Positions 33,216 through 41,744 of a DNA stretch of 64,000 nt are shown piece by piece. The notes beneath the pieces were generated by a model that worked only from the letters and a program-made list of their open reading frames with translations, was not told the DNA's origin and made no database searches. The position numbers and the translations under genes are program-made. The stretch covers positions 1,116,001 through 1,180,000 of the forward strand of contig JADJCV010000004.1 of assembly GCA_016703025.1 (NCBI GenBank). Reading direction: 5' to 3'. Origin of the DNA: Candidatus Avedoeria danica. GTDB taxonomy: Bacteria; Chloroflexota; Anaerolineae; Epilineales; Epilineaceae. Numbering within the stretch: position 1 is the stretch's first letter; every line of letters starts with the position of its first letter.

Positions 33216-34055
33216 TCACAACCACACCTCGATCCCCGACTCCCCCCCCTGCAACCCCGGCGACTTCAGCACCTGCGCCCGCGTGCACCACCCCCGAAAC
33301 ACGCCCCCCGGCCTGAGGAACCCGACCTTCGTCAGGCACACCCGCAGCGCCGCCGCGTGCGCCAGCGCCGGCGTGTAGCGGTCGGGCGCGGAGAGGACGA
33401 GCACGGCCGTGGCCGTGCGCGCCAGGCGCGGGACGACGACGCGGACGAACTGCGCCAGCGCGCGCTCCGTCGGGCCGCCGGGCGGGAGGTCGGCCAGGGC
33501 GTCGAGGACGACGAGGTCGAAGCCGCCCGAGGCGGCGACGCGGTCCGCGACGGCGAAGGCGTCCGTGGGGGTGGGCGGGCGGAGGACGAACAGGCGGCCG
33601 AGATCGACCCCGCCGTCCGCCAGGCAGGCGACGTCCAGGCTGCCCGTCAGGTCGACCCACGCCACGAGCCCCTCGCACGCCGCCGCCGACCGCGCCGCCA
33701 CGGTCTCGCGACCGGACGTCGGCCGCCCGATGAGCTCCGTGAGCCGGCCGCGCGGCAGGCCGCCGAGCCCCGTGGCCGCGTCCAGCGCCGGGAAGCCGGT
33801 GGATAGCGCGGACAGCGCATGCGGCGCGGCGCCGACGCGGACGGCGCCGGTGCGCAGGGCAGTGTTGACGGCGTCGGCCAACGCCTGCGGCGTGGTGGTT
33901 GGGCTAGGTTGCGGCGACGGCTTCGGCGATGGCGGCGTCGGCAGCGGCGATATCGGCAGCGGCGATGTCGGCGGCAGCGGCGAGGGGATGGATCGAACGG
34001 CGGGGGTTGGCCTGGGTGACAAAACGGGCAAACGGTCGGTGGCGCTGTGCGTCAT
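33216..34055 (-). CDS. imuA: ImuA-like RecA-fold mutasome protein
   Basis: The 279-residue product has a Pro-rich leader and then a RecA-like core: LSTGFPALDAATGLGGLPRG, RLTELIGRPTSGRETVAARS (modified Walker A region), LVAWVDLTGSLDVACLADGG, LFVLRPPTPTDAFAVADRVA and FDLVVLDALADLPP (Walker B). It ends in a beta-strand region (FLRPGGVFRGWC). This is the ImuA/SulA-like partner of ImuB. The ATG at 34055 was chosen because the upstream extension is low-complexity and lies downstream of a perfect LexA-type box. The imuB gene is 32 kb away. Confidence 0.8.
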   Translation of the reverse strand: MTHSATDRLPVLSPRPTPAVRSIPSPLPPTSPLPISPLPTPPSPKPSPQPSPTTTPQALADAVNTALRTGAVRVGAAPHALSALSTGFPALDAATGLGGLPRGRLTELIGRPTSGRETVAARSAAACEGLVAWVDLTGSLDVACLADGGVDLGRLFVLRPPTPTDAFAVADRVAASGGFDLVVLDALADLPPGGPTERALAQFVRVVVPRLARTATAVLVLSAPDRYTPALAHAAALRVCLTKVGFLRPGGVFRGWCTRAQVLKSPGLQGGESGIEVWL

Positions 34056-34133
34056 CGGGGGACCCTGTCCTTTGCGGCGGGTCGGAGAAGCTCGCGCGTG
34101 GGGGGCTGAGCTGGGTGAGGGGCTCAGGATATA

Positions 34134-34145
34134 GAACGGATGTTC
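34134..34145. promoter_or_regulatory. LexA-type SOS box before imuA
   Basis: GAACGGATGTTC is a perfect GAAC-N4-GTTC palindrome, 78 bases before the imuA start. The flank ATATAGAAC matches that of the box before imuB. It strongly suggests LexA control. Confidence 0.8.
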
Positions 34146-34243
34146 CGCCGTCAAGCCGCCCCGTCGTACAGGCCCGCCCCCCGCGACGCCCCCCGGCCAT
34201 CGTGCACACCACCCATGATGCCGGCACGCCGCCCCCGCCACAC

Positions 34244-34396
34244 CCCCCGCGTAGGGGCGACGCGAACGCGTCGCCCGCAGGCCCCCCACCCCACACCAAC
34301 CCACGGGTTCACGACCACGGCGAACATGTGTGGGCCGGGGTATGGCGTGATCCGACGGCCTGCGGGCGACGCGTTCGCGTCGCCCCTACGCGGGGG
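34244..34396. repeat. Inverted pair of GTAGGGGC-family hairpins
   Basis: Left copy: GTAGGGGC with hairpin GGGCGACGCG-AA-CGCGTCGCCC (34255-34276) followed by GCAGGCC. Right copy (34364-34385) is its inverse, preceded by GGCCTGC and followed by CTACGCGGGG. The extended arms match for about 38 bases and enclose about 75 bases. No gene lies in 34146-34484. Confidence 0.8.
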
Positions 34397-34484
34397 TGGG
34401 TACAGCACCCAGCGGGATGGCATCTGGGGCGGCCTGCGGGCGCGTCGACCCGGCCCTCGGTTCGCAACGGCGTCCGCCCGATCG

Positions 34485-34925
34485 TCACGGCCGATCGGGG
34501 CTTCGAAGGGGTTGGGGATATGGCGCGGATCGATCCAACAGGTTTTGACCCGGGGTCGCGTCGATCCCGTCCATCCGCCGCCACTCGATCGCCGACTGCC
34601 ACACCGCCCAACCCGTCCACCCCGCGAGCACCGCGAACGGCACCACCAGCCCCCACGCCAGCCGCGTCCGGCCGCGCGCCACGGCCCATGCAGCGAGCGC
34701 GAGCGCCAGGAGCGCCAGCACCGGCACGATCGACCTGCCGCGCAAACCGTACGCCGCCGCGATGTACAACGAAAACGGCGTCGCCGCCACGGCGCCGAAC
34801 GCCACCCACCACGGCCGCCGCCGCACGATGCCGGCGGCGACGAGCACGAGAGCGAGGCCGACGGCCGGCCAGCCAACGACCGCGAGCACGAACCACCCGA
34901 ACAGCGACCGCTCGTACGACACCAT
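34485..34925 (-). CDS. Membrane protein of unknown function
   Basis: The 146-residue product begins MVSYERSLFGWFVLAVVGWP and has about four hydrophobic segments (VGLALVLVAAGIV, WWVAFGAVAATPFSLYIAAA, IVPVLALLALALAAWAVARG, LAWGLVVPFAVLAGWTGWAV) and a short charged tail (EWRRMDGIDATPGQNLLDRS). No family was recognised. The ATG at 34925 has AGGAG just upstream; a GTG at 34949 is possible. Confidence 0.6.
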   Translation of the reverse strand: MVSYERSLFGWFVLAVVGWPAVGLALVLVAAGIVRRRPWWVAFGAVAATPFSLYIAAAYGLRGRSIVPVLALLALALAAWAVARGRTRLAWGLVVPFAVLAGWTGWAVWQSAIEWRRMDGIDATPGQNLLDRSAPYPQPLRSPDRP

Positions 34926-35035
34926 CGACTCCTCGGTGCAGCGTGCCACACAACTGTGTCATACTACTGTGCAATACACGATAGTCGCCCGCAGCCCCGC
35001 GCGCAACCGCCGACCCACCCCCATCGAGGCCGCCG

Positions 35036-35815
35036 ATGCCACTCTCCCTCCCCGCCCTGGCCGGCACGATCGACCGCCGCATCCTCGTGAACTACCGCGT
35101 CGACCCCGACGTCCTCGCACCGCACGTCCCGCCGCCGTTTCGCCTCAAGACCGTCCACGGCCACGCGATCGCCGGCATCTGCCTGATCCGCCTCCGCCAG
35201 CTCCGCCCCCGCGGCCTGCCCGCCTGGCTCGGCGTCGGCAGCGAGAACGCCGCGCATCGGATCGCCGTCGAGTGGGACGCGGACGGCCGAACGCACACGG
35301 GCGTCTACGTCCCGCGCCGCGACACCGCCTCGCGCCTGAACGTCCTCGCCGGCGGCCGGCTGTTCGAGGGCTACCAGCACCACGCCCGCTTCGACGTGCA
35401 CGAGACCGCCACGCACCTCGAGGTCGCGGTCCATAGCGACGACGGGGTGACGCGGCTGGCGGTGGTGGCCGATGTCGTCGCTATCGTCGATATCGCCGAC
35501 GCCGCGGACATCACCGACGCCGCCGCCCGCCCGTTGCCCGGCTCGACGTTCGCCTCGCTCGCCGAAGCCTCCGCTTTCTTCGAGGCGGGCGCCGTCGGCT
35601 ACTCGGACACGCCGACCGCAGGACGGTACCAGGGGCTCGAGCTGTGCTGCCGGGAATGGCGCGTCGAACCGCTCGTCGTGCAGTCCGTGCGGTCGAGCTT
35701 CTTCGACGACCCGGCGCGCTTCCCCCCCGGCAGCGTCGCGTTCGACAACGCGCTGCTCATGCGCGGCGTGGCGCACACGTGGCGGGGCCGCGCCGACCTC
35801 TGCTGCGTGCGGTAG
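35036..35815 (+). CDS. DUF2071 family protein (acetoacetate decarboxylase-like fold)
   Basis: The 259-residue product starts MPLSLPALAGTIDRRILVNY and RVDPDVLAPHVPPPFRLKTV, then ICLIRLRQLRPRGLPAWLGV and NAAHRIAVEW, matching the DUF2071/YqjF family, which has an acetoacetate-decarboxylase-like barrel. The late VEPLVVQSVRSSFFDDPARF is also typical. It has a local VADVVAIVDIADAADITDAA insert of low complexity. No enzymatic role is established for the family. It is convergent with the ABC exporter pair. Confidence 0.82.
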   Translation: MPLSLPALAGTIDRRILVNYRVDPDVLAPHVPPPFRLKTVHGHAIAGICLIRLRQLRPRGLPAWLGVGSENAAHRIAVEWDADGRTHTGVYVPRRDTASRLNVLAGGRLFEGYQHHARFDVHETATHLEVAVHSDDGVTRLAVVADVVAIVDIADAADITDAAARPLPGSTFASLAEASAFFEAGAVGYSDTPTAGRYQGLELCCREWRVEPLVVQSVRSSFFDDPARFPPGSVAFDNALLMRGVAHTWRGRADLCCVR

Positions 35816-35846
35816 TTCCGCCCGTGGCCGGCGCTCCGCTCCGGGA

Positions 35847-37784
35847 TTACCCCCGGCTCGCCTCGAACTGCAGCTCCCACAACCGCCGGTACAACCCGCC
35901 CGCCGCCAGCAGCTCCGCGTGCCGCCCGACCTCCACGATCCGCCCCTTGTGCATCACGTGGATCCGGTCGACGTCCTGGACGGTGGAAAGGCGGTGGGCG
36001 ACGATGATCGTCGTCCGGCCGCGGGACACGACGTGCATCGCGTGTTGGAGGGCTTCCTCAGTCTCCGAGTCGATCGAGGCGGTCGCTTCGTCCAGGATGA
36101 GGATCTCGGGGTCGAAGGCCATCGCGCGGGCGAAGCTGATCAGCTGGCGCTGGCCGGCGGAGAGCGTCATGCCGCGCTCGACGACGGGCTCGTCGTAGCC
36201 GCGCGGCAAGCGGCGGATGAAGGCGTCCGCGCCGACGATCTCGGCGGCGCGGACGACGGCGGCGCGGTCGATGTCCGGGTTGCCCAGCGAGATGTTCTCG
36301 GCCACGTCGCCGGCGAACAGGAAGACGTCCTGCATGACGCTGCCGACGTGGGCGCGCAGGTCGGCCTGCGGCCAGTCGCGGACGTCGATGCCGTGGACCC
36401 GGACCGCCCCTGCCTGGACGTCGTAGAACCGCGGCACGAGGCCCATGATCGTCGACTTGCCGGCGCCCGTGTGGCCGACGAAGGCGACGCGCTCGCCCGG
36501 CTGCACCTCGAAGCTCACACCGCGCAGCACCGGCTCGCCTTCCTTGTAGTGGAAGTGGACATCGTCGAACGCCACGGCCGGCACGCCGGGGCGGCCGGCG
36601 CGCGGGGCGACGTAGCGCGGCACGACGGACGCGTCCGCGGCGCCGCTCGTGCGGCCGTTCGTGTGCGCATCGGCGCGCATCGCGTGGCCGGCGGAGGACG
36701 CGAGGAGCGCCGCGACGGCCGGGCTCGGAACGCTCGGGTCGACGATCTCGACGGGCGTCGCCATCAGCTGGCTCAGGCGCTCGGCGGAGGCCAGGGCGCT
36801 CTGGAGGATGTTGTACTTCTCGGCGAGGCCGTTGATCGGGTCGAACAGGCGGCGGAGGTAGGCCTGGAAGGCGTAGAAGACCCCGAACGTCATCGCGCCC
36901 TGCAGGACGAGGTTGCCGCCGATCAGGACGACGAGCGCGAGGGCCAGCGTCGTCATGAGGGCCAGCGTCGGGGTGAAGACGGCGAAGATGTTGATCAGGC
37001 GGCGCGCGGTGGCGTAGTAGTCCGAGTTGATCGCCCGGAACTCGGCTGCGCTCCGCTGTTCGCGGCCGAAGATCTGGATGATCCGCATCCCCGAGAACGT
37101 CTCGGCCAGCGTGGCGTTGATCCGGGCCAGCTTGGCGCGCATCGCGCGCCACGTGGCGCGGCTGTAGCGGCGGAAGATGTAGCTCGTGACGGCCACGACC
37201 GGCATGAAACCGACGCCGACGAGCGCGGTCCGCCAGTCCAGGGCCAGCATGAAACCGAGCGCGCCGACGATGATGAACAGATCGCGGAAGAGGTCGACGA
37301 GGACCGAGGTGTACATCTCGTTCAGCGCCTCGACGTCGTTCGTCGCACGCGTGACGAGCCTGCCCACCGGATTGCGGTCGTAGAACGACAGGGAAAGCGT
37401 CTGGACGTGGTCGAAGACGTCCTGGCGCAGCCGGGCGATGATCTTCTGCCCGGTCACCCGAAGCCAGAGCGCCTGGCCGTACGAGATCACGCTGTTGCCG
37501 AGGATCATCGCCATGTACAGCGTGACGAGCGGTGTGAGCCGCGCCGCGAACGCCGCCCGCTCGCCGAGCGGCGCCTGCAGAGCGGGCGTCATCACGCTGT
37601 CGATCGCGTGGGCGATGATCGCCGGCTGGGCCAGCTGCAGGCCGGTCAGCGCCAGGAGCAGGACGATGCAGCCGGCCAGGCTCCGCCAGTACGGCCGCGC
37701 GTATCCGAGCAGCCAGCGCATGAGCTCGTGGTCGTAGCTCACCAGGACGACGTCGTCGTCCCGCCACGGGTCTGGGCTAGCCAT
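35847..37784 (-). CDS. ABC exporter half, catalytically canonical Walker B (YheH/BmrD-like)
   Basis: The 645-residue product has an N-terminal membrane domain (YARPYWRSLAGCIVLLLALT...) with a coupling region SLSFYDRNPVGRLVTRATND, and an ATPase domain: Walker A GHTGAGKST, Q-loop MQDVFLF, signature LSAGQRQ and Walker B ILILDEATASID. The Walker B glutamate is present but the signature has A in place of G. A linker around residues 330-400 is longer than usual. Together with the upstream gene it should form a heterodimeric drug or lipid exporter. The ATG at 37784 overlaps the upstream stop by 8 bases. Confidence 0.9.
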   Translation of the reverse strand: MASPDPWRDDDVVLVSYDHELMRWLLGYARPYWRSLAGCIVLLLALTGLQLAQPAIIAHAIDSVMTPALQAPLGERAAFAARLTPLVTLYMAMILGNSVISYGQALWLRVTGQKIIARLRQDVFDHVQTLSLSFYDRNPVGRLVTRATNDVEALNEMYTSVLVDLFRDLFIIVGALGFMLALDWRTALVGVGFMPVVAVTSYIFRRYSRATWRAMRAKLARINATLAETFSGMRIIQIFGREQRSAAEFRAINSDYYATARRLINIFAVFTPTLALMTTLALALVVLIGGNLVLQGAMTFGVFYAFQAYLRRLFDPINGLAEKYNILQSALASAERLSQLMATPVEIVDPSVPSPAVAALLASSAGHAMRADAHTNGRTSGAADASVVPRYVAPRAGRPGVPAVAFDDVHFHYKEGEPVLRGVSFEVQPGERVAFVGHTGAGKSTIMGLVPRFYDVQAGAVRVHGIDVRDWPQADLRAHVGSVMQDVFLFAGDVAENISLGNPDIDRAAVVRAAEIVGADAFIRRLPRGYDEPVVERGMTLSAGQRQLISFARAMAFDPEILILDEATASIDSETEEALQHAMHVVSRGRTTIIVAHRLSTVQDVDRIHVMHKGRIVEVGRHAELLAAGGLYRRLWELQFEASRG

Positions 37785-39690
37785 CGTCGGCCTCCGTCCC
37801 GTCGCTGGCGAAGAGATCGGACAGCGTTTCGATCTGCGGCGCCTCGCCCTGCCCGGCGCGCAGATCGGCGTTCGCCGCGACGTCCGCCGGCGAGTCGGGC
37901 GGCGGCTGCGGGCGGTTGCCCGTCGGCGGCAGCGGCGGCGCGTCGCCCTGCAGGTCCTCTTCCATCTGCTGCTTGCGCCACAGCCGGGCGTACTCACCCT
38001 CCGCGTTCATCAGGCTGTCGTGCGTCCCGCGCTCGACGATCCGGCCGCCGTCGAGGACGACGATCTCGTCCGCGTCCCGGAGCGCCGAGACGCGGTGGCT
38101 GATGATGATCGCCGTCCGCTCGGCGATCGTCGGCCGGAGCGCACCCAGGATGCGGGCCTCGGTGGCGGTGTCGACGGCCGACAGGCAGTCGTCGAGGACG
38201 AGGATCGGGCTCTCGCGGACGAGGGCCCTGGCCAGGCAGACGCGCTGGCGCTGGCCGCCGGAGAGCGTGATGCCCCGCTCGCCGAGCAGCGTGTCGTAGC
38301 CGTCGCTGAAGCCGAGGATGTCGTCGTGGACGTCGGCGATGCGGGCGGCGGCGAAGACGGCCTCGTCGCTCACATCGTGCGGATCGAAGGCGATGTTGTC
38401 GCGGATCGAGCGGCTGAACAGGAAGGCGTCCTGCGGGACGTACGCCACCGCGCCGCGCACATCCGCCAGCCGGACGTCGCGCACGTCGTGGCCGTCCAAC
38501 AGCACCGTGCCCGGCGGCGGGTCGAAGGCGCGGACGAGCACGTTGGCCAGCGTGCTCTTGCCGCTGCCGGTGCGCCCGAGGATGCCGAGCGTGCCGCCGT
38601 GCGCCACCTGGAGGTCGATCCCGTCAAGCGCCGCCGGCAGGTCGGGCGCGTAGCGGAACGTCAGGCCGCGGACGACGACGTCGCCGCGCGCGCGGGGCAG
38701 CGGAACGGCGTCGGGCGCGTCCCGGATGTCCGGCGGCACGGCCATCAGCGTGTCGATCCGCGCCAGGGAGGCCGTCGCACGCTGGACGTGGTTCATCACC
38801 ATGCCGAGGGCCATCATCGGCCAGGCGAGCATCCAGAGATAGCTGTTGAACGCCATGTAGCCGCCCAGCGACAGCCGGCCGTCGATGACGAGCCGTCCGC
38901 CGTACACCAGGCCGAGCGCGGCGCTCATGCCGACGAGCACGCCGATCACGGGATCGAACCCGACGTCGTAGCGCAGCATCTGCCCGAAGAGCGCCTGGTA
39001 GCGCCGGTTGACGGTGGCGAACGCCTTCGACTGGTGCGCCTCGCGGCCGAAGCCCTTGACGACGCGGATCCCGGCGAAGTTCTCCTGGACGCGGTCGGAC
39101 AGCGTGCCGAACTGGGCCTGCACCTTGGTGTACGAGGTGTGCATCCGCTTGCCGAGCCAGTACGTGGCCGGGTTCAACAGGAGGAGCGGCGCGAGCGCGA
39201 TCAGGCTCAGCCGCGCGTCGATCGTGACGACCATCGCCACGGCCGAGCCGACGAGCAGGATCACGGCGTCCAGGAACTGCATCATCCCGCCGGCCGCCGC
39301 CTGCTGGACGGACGGGATGTCGTTCGTGGCGTAGGCCATCAGATCGCCGACCTTGCGGTCCAGGAAGAACCGCGGCGAGAGCGTCTGGAGGTGGTCGTAC
39401 AGCGTCTGCCGCACGTCACGCTCGATCATCCGCGAGCTGCCGAAGATCATCTGCCGCCAGCCGAAGCGGGCCACGAGCACGGCGACGCCCGTGCCGGCCA
39501 CGATTCCGGCGTACATCCGCACATCCGCCGCATCGGCGCTGCCCGCCTCGAGCGCGTCGATGAAGCGCTTGATCACATCGATCGCCACGAGCTGTCCGAG
39601 GTCGGCCACGGCCAGCATGAGCGCGCCCGCGAGGTAGCGGCGCTTGTGGCGGCCGATGAGGCGCAGCAGCGGGCGGAGGTCGGTGGTCAT
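37777..39690 (-). CDS. ABC exporter half with degenerate Walker B (YheI/BmrC-like)
   Basis: The 637-residue product has a membrane domain (LLRLIGRHKRRYLAGALMLA...; FFLDRKVGDLMAYATNDIPS) and an ATPase domain: Walker A GRTGSGKST, Q-loop VPQDAFLFS, signature LSGGQRQ and Walker B ILVLDDCLSAVD. Aspartate replaces the catalytic glutamate after Walker B, as in the non-catalytic half of heterodimeric exporters such as YheI/BmrC. A C-terminal Pro-rich tail (PPLPPTGNRPQPPPD) follows. It is the first gene of the pair and overlaps the second. Confidence 0.9.
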   Translation of the reverse strand: MTTDLRPLLRLIGRHKRRYLAGALMLAVADLGQLVAIDVIKRFIDALEAGSADAADVRMYAGIVAGTGVAVLVARFGWRQMIFGSSRMIERDVRQTLYDHLQTLSPRFFLDRKVGDLMAYATNDIPSVQQAAAGGMMQFLDAVILLVGSAVAMVVTIDARLSLIALAPLLLLNPATYWLGKRMHTSYTKVQAQFGTLSDRVQENFAGIRVVKGFGREAHQSKAFATVNRRYQALFGQMLRYDVGFDPVIGVLVGMSAALGLVYGGRLVIDGRLSLGGYMAFNSYLWMLAWPMMALGMVMNHVQRATASLARIDTLMAVPPDIRDAPDAVPLPRARGDVVVRGLTFRYAPDLPAALDGIDLQVAHGGTLGILGRTGSGKSTLANVLVRAFDPPPGTVLLDGHDVRDVRLADVRGAVAYVPQDAFLFSRSIRDNIAFDPHDVSDEAVFAAARIADVHDDILGFSDGYDTLLGERGITLSGGQRQRVCLARALVRESPILVLDDCLSAVDTATEARILGALRPTIAERTAIIISHRVSALRDADEIVVLDGGRIVERGTHDSLMNAEGEYARLWRKQQMEEDLQGDAPPLPPTGNRPQPPPDSPADVAANADLRAGQGEAPQIETLSDLFASDGTEADDG

Positions 39691-39827
39691 TCGGGGAAGG
39701 ATACCGCAAGGGGGCGGCGAGGACCCAGCGTCGGGCGCGTGGGCCCCCTCGCGCGCCAGAGCGATCGCCAGCCGCCTCGATGTTATGATCCGCTGCCCCG
39801 CCGCCGCCCCGTCCAGGAGACCGCCTC

Positions 39828-41744
39828 GTGCCGCAGCGCCCCCCGCGCCGAGCCCCCCGCATCGCCCGCACCGCCGCTGCGGCGACGTTCATCGCGCTGT
39901 CGGGCGCATGCGGTCGAGCGACGTCGGATCATGCGGCGGACAGGGCGAGCGATGGGTCCCGCCCGGCGCCGACGAAAGCGGCAACCGCCGCCCTGCAGGC
40001 CGCCCTCGCCACGCCCCGCCCGGCGGACGATTGGCTGGCCATCGTGCCCGCCCTCGCCACGCGCGAGGCCGTCTGGCACGCCGCCCTCGCCGCCGATGCG
40101 CCGATCCTGCCGCTGACCGCCGACGTCGATGCCGCCGCACAGCGCGCCCAGGCGCTCGCGATCGCCGACCCGCGCATGGCGGCCGCGGCGCACGACGCGG
40201 CGACGGGGGCGCCGCTGCGGAGCGAGGTCATGCAGATCCGGCCGGTCGTCACGGCCGACCTCACCGCGTCCGCCGAGGCATGCCGCGGCATCGATTGCCA
40301 CCGCGTCGAGGTGTACAACTACGCCGCCAACGTGACGTGGACGGCGTTCGTCGACGTCGCGGGTGAGCGCGTCGTCGACGTTCGTTCGTCGCCGGCCACG
40401 CAGCCGGAGATCCCGGCGCACCTCGCGGCGCTGGCGGTCGAGATCGCGCGGGCGGCGCCCGAGGTCGAGGCGCTCCTTGGCGGACGGCCGGAGGCAGGCG
40501 ACGCCGTCATGCAGGGCGTGAAGTCCGCCCTGAACGGCAGCCGCTGCGAGCGCTCGCAGCACCTGTGCGTGGCGCCCACGTTCATCGTCGGCGACCAGGC
40601 ACTCTGGGCGGTCGTCGACCTGACGGACGGGCGGCTCGTCGGGACGCGCTGGACGGACGTCGGGGCGGCGAACGGCGGTGCGGCGGGACGTCGTCGCGGC
40701 GCGGCCGGGGGCTCGCCGGTGACGGAGCAGAGCCTGTCCGACGAGGTCGTGATGGCCACGTACTGCCAGTCGCCGACGGCCGTGGCGCGCGACGGCTGGA
40801 CGTTCGAGCACGTCCTCACCCCGTCCGACGGCCTCGAGCTGCGCGACGTGCGCTTTCAGGGGCGGCCGGTCATGCGCTCGGCCAAGCTCGTCGACTGGCA
40901 CGTCAGCTACTCGGGCACGGACGGCTTCGGTTACAGCGACGCCATCGGCTGCCCCAAGTTCAGCACGGCGTCCGTCGTGGCGTTCAACGGCCCGTCGTTC
41001 GAGGACATCCGCGAAGGCGGGGACGTCGTCGGCTTCCGCGTGACGCAGGACTTCCGCAGCGAGCTCTGGCCGGGCCCGTGCAACTACCGCTACGCCCAGT
41101 ACTTCGACCTGTACCGCGATGGCCGGTTCCGCGTCGGCGGCGCGAACCTCGGCCGGGGGTGCGGCAACACCGGGACGTATCGGCCGGTCGTGCGGATCGA
41201 CATCACGGCGGGCGGCGACGCGGCGGGCGGCGATGACCGGTTCGCGACGTGGGACGGTTCGGCGTGGCGCCCGTGGGAGGAGGAAAGCTGGCACCTCGAG
41301 GACGCATCGTCGCCGGTCACGGCGGAGGGCTACGCGTATCGCGTCACGGGTGGGGGTGGAGGAGGGGGTGACGACGTCGGGTCGGAGCGCGCCGGATACG
41401 ACATCGCCCCCAACCGCGGCCAACTCGGCGACGGCAGCCGCGGCGACAACGCGTTCACGTACGTGACGGTGCACCGGGCCGACGAAGGCGACGGCGACCT
41501 GCTGACGATCGGCCCGTGCTGCAACGCCGACGCGGCGCAGGGGCCCGAGAAGTTCATGGCGGCGCCCGAACCGCTGGACGGCGACGACCTCGTCGTCTGG
41601 ATCGTCCCGCAGCTCGTGAACAGCAACGCGCCGGGAGCGGAGTACTGCTGGGCCGAGCCGGCCGTGGAGGACGGCCGGACGGTCGCGCGCGTGTTCCCGT
41701 GCGCGTTCGGCCCCATGTTCGTGCCGATCGGGTCGGGGGAGTGA
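39828..41744 (+). CDS. Secreted lipoprotein with copper-amine-oxidase-like C-terminal region
   Basis: The 638-residue product has an Arg-rich signal sequence ending FIALSGACG, a lipobox. The N-terminal 300 residues are Ala-rich with paired cysteines (EACRGIDCHRVEVYNY). The C-terminal part includes GLELRDVRFQGRPVMRSAKL, VSYSGTDGFGYSDAIGCPKF, PGPCNYRYAQYFDLYRDGRF and TGTYRPVVRIDI. This order recalls the catalytic domain of copper amine oxidases, where N-Y-(D/E)-Y holds the topaquinone precursor. Here it reads NYRY, and the His-x-His copper ligands are absent (TYRPVV). It may be a non-enzymatic relative. The GTG at 39828 follows CAGGAGA. Confidence 0.55.
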   Translation: MPQRPPRRAPRIARTAAAATFIALSGACGRATSDHAADRASDGSRPAPTKAATAALQAALATPRPADDWLAIVPALATREAVWHAALAADAPILPLTADVDAAAQRAQALAIADPRMAAAAHDAATGAPLRSEVMQIRPVVTADLTASAEACRGIDCHRVEVYNYAANVTWTAFVDVAGERVVDVRSSPATQPEIPAHLAALAVEIARAAPEVEALLGGRPEAGDAVMQGVKSALNGSRCERSQHLCVAPTFIVGDQALWAVVDLTDGRLVGTRWTDVGAANGGAAGRRRGAAGGSPVTEQSLSDEVVMATYCQSPTAVARDGWTFEHVLTPSDGLELRDVRFQGRPVMRSAKLVDWHVSYSGTDGFGYSDAIGCPKFSTASVVAFNGPSFEDIREGGDVVGFRVTQDFRSELWPGPCNYRYAQYFDLYRDGRFRVGGANLGRGCGNTGTYRPVVRIDITAGGDAAGGDDRFATWDGSAWRPWEEESWHLEDASSPVTAEGYAYRVTGGGGGGGDDVGSERAGYDIAPNRGQLGDGSRGDNAFTYVTVHRADEGDGDLLTIGPCCNADAAQGPEKFMAAPEPLDGDDLVVWIVPQLVNSNAPGAEYCWAEPAVEDGRTVARVFPCAFGPMFVPIGSGE

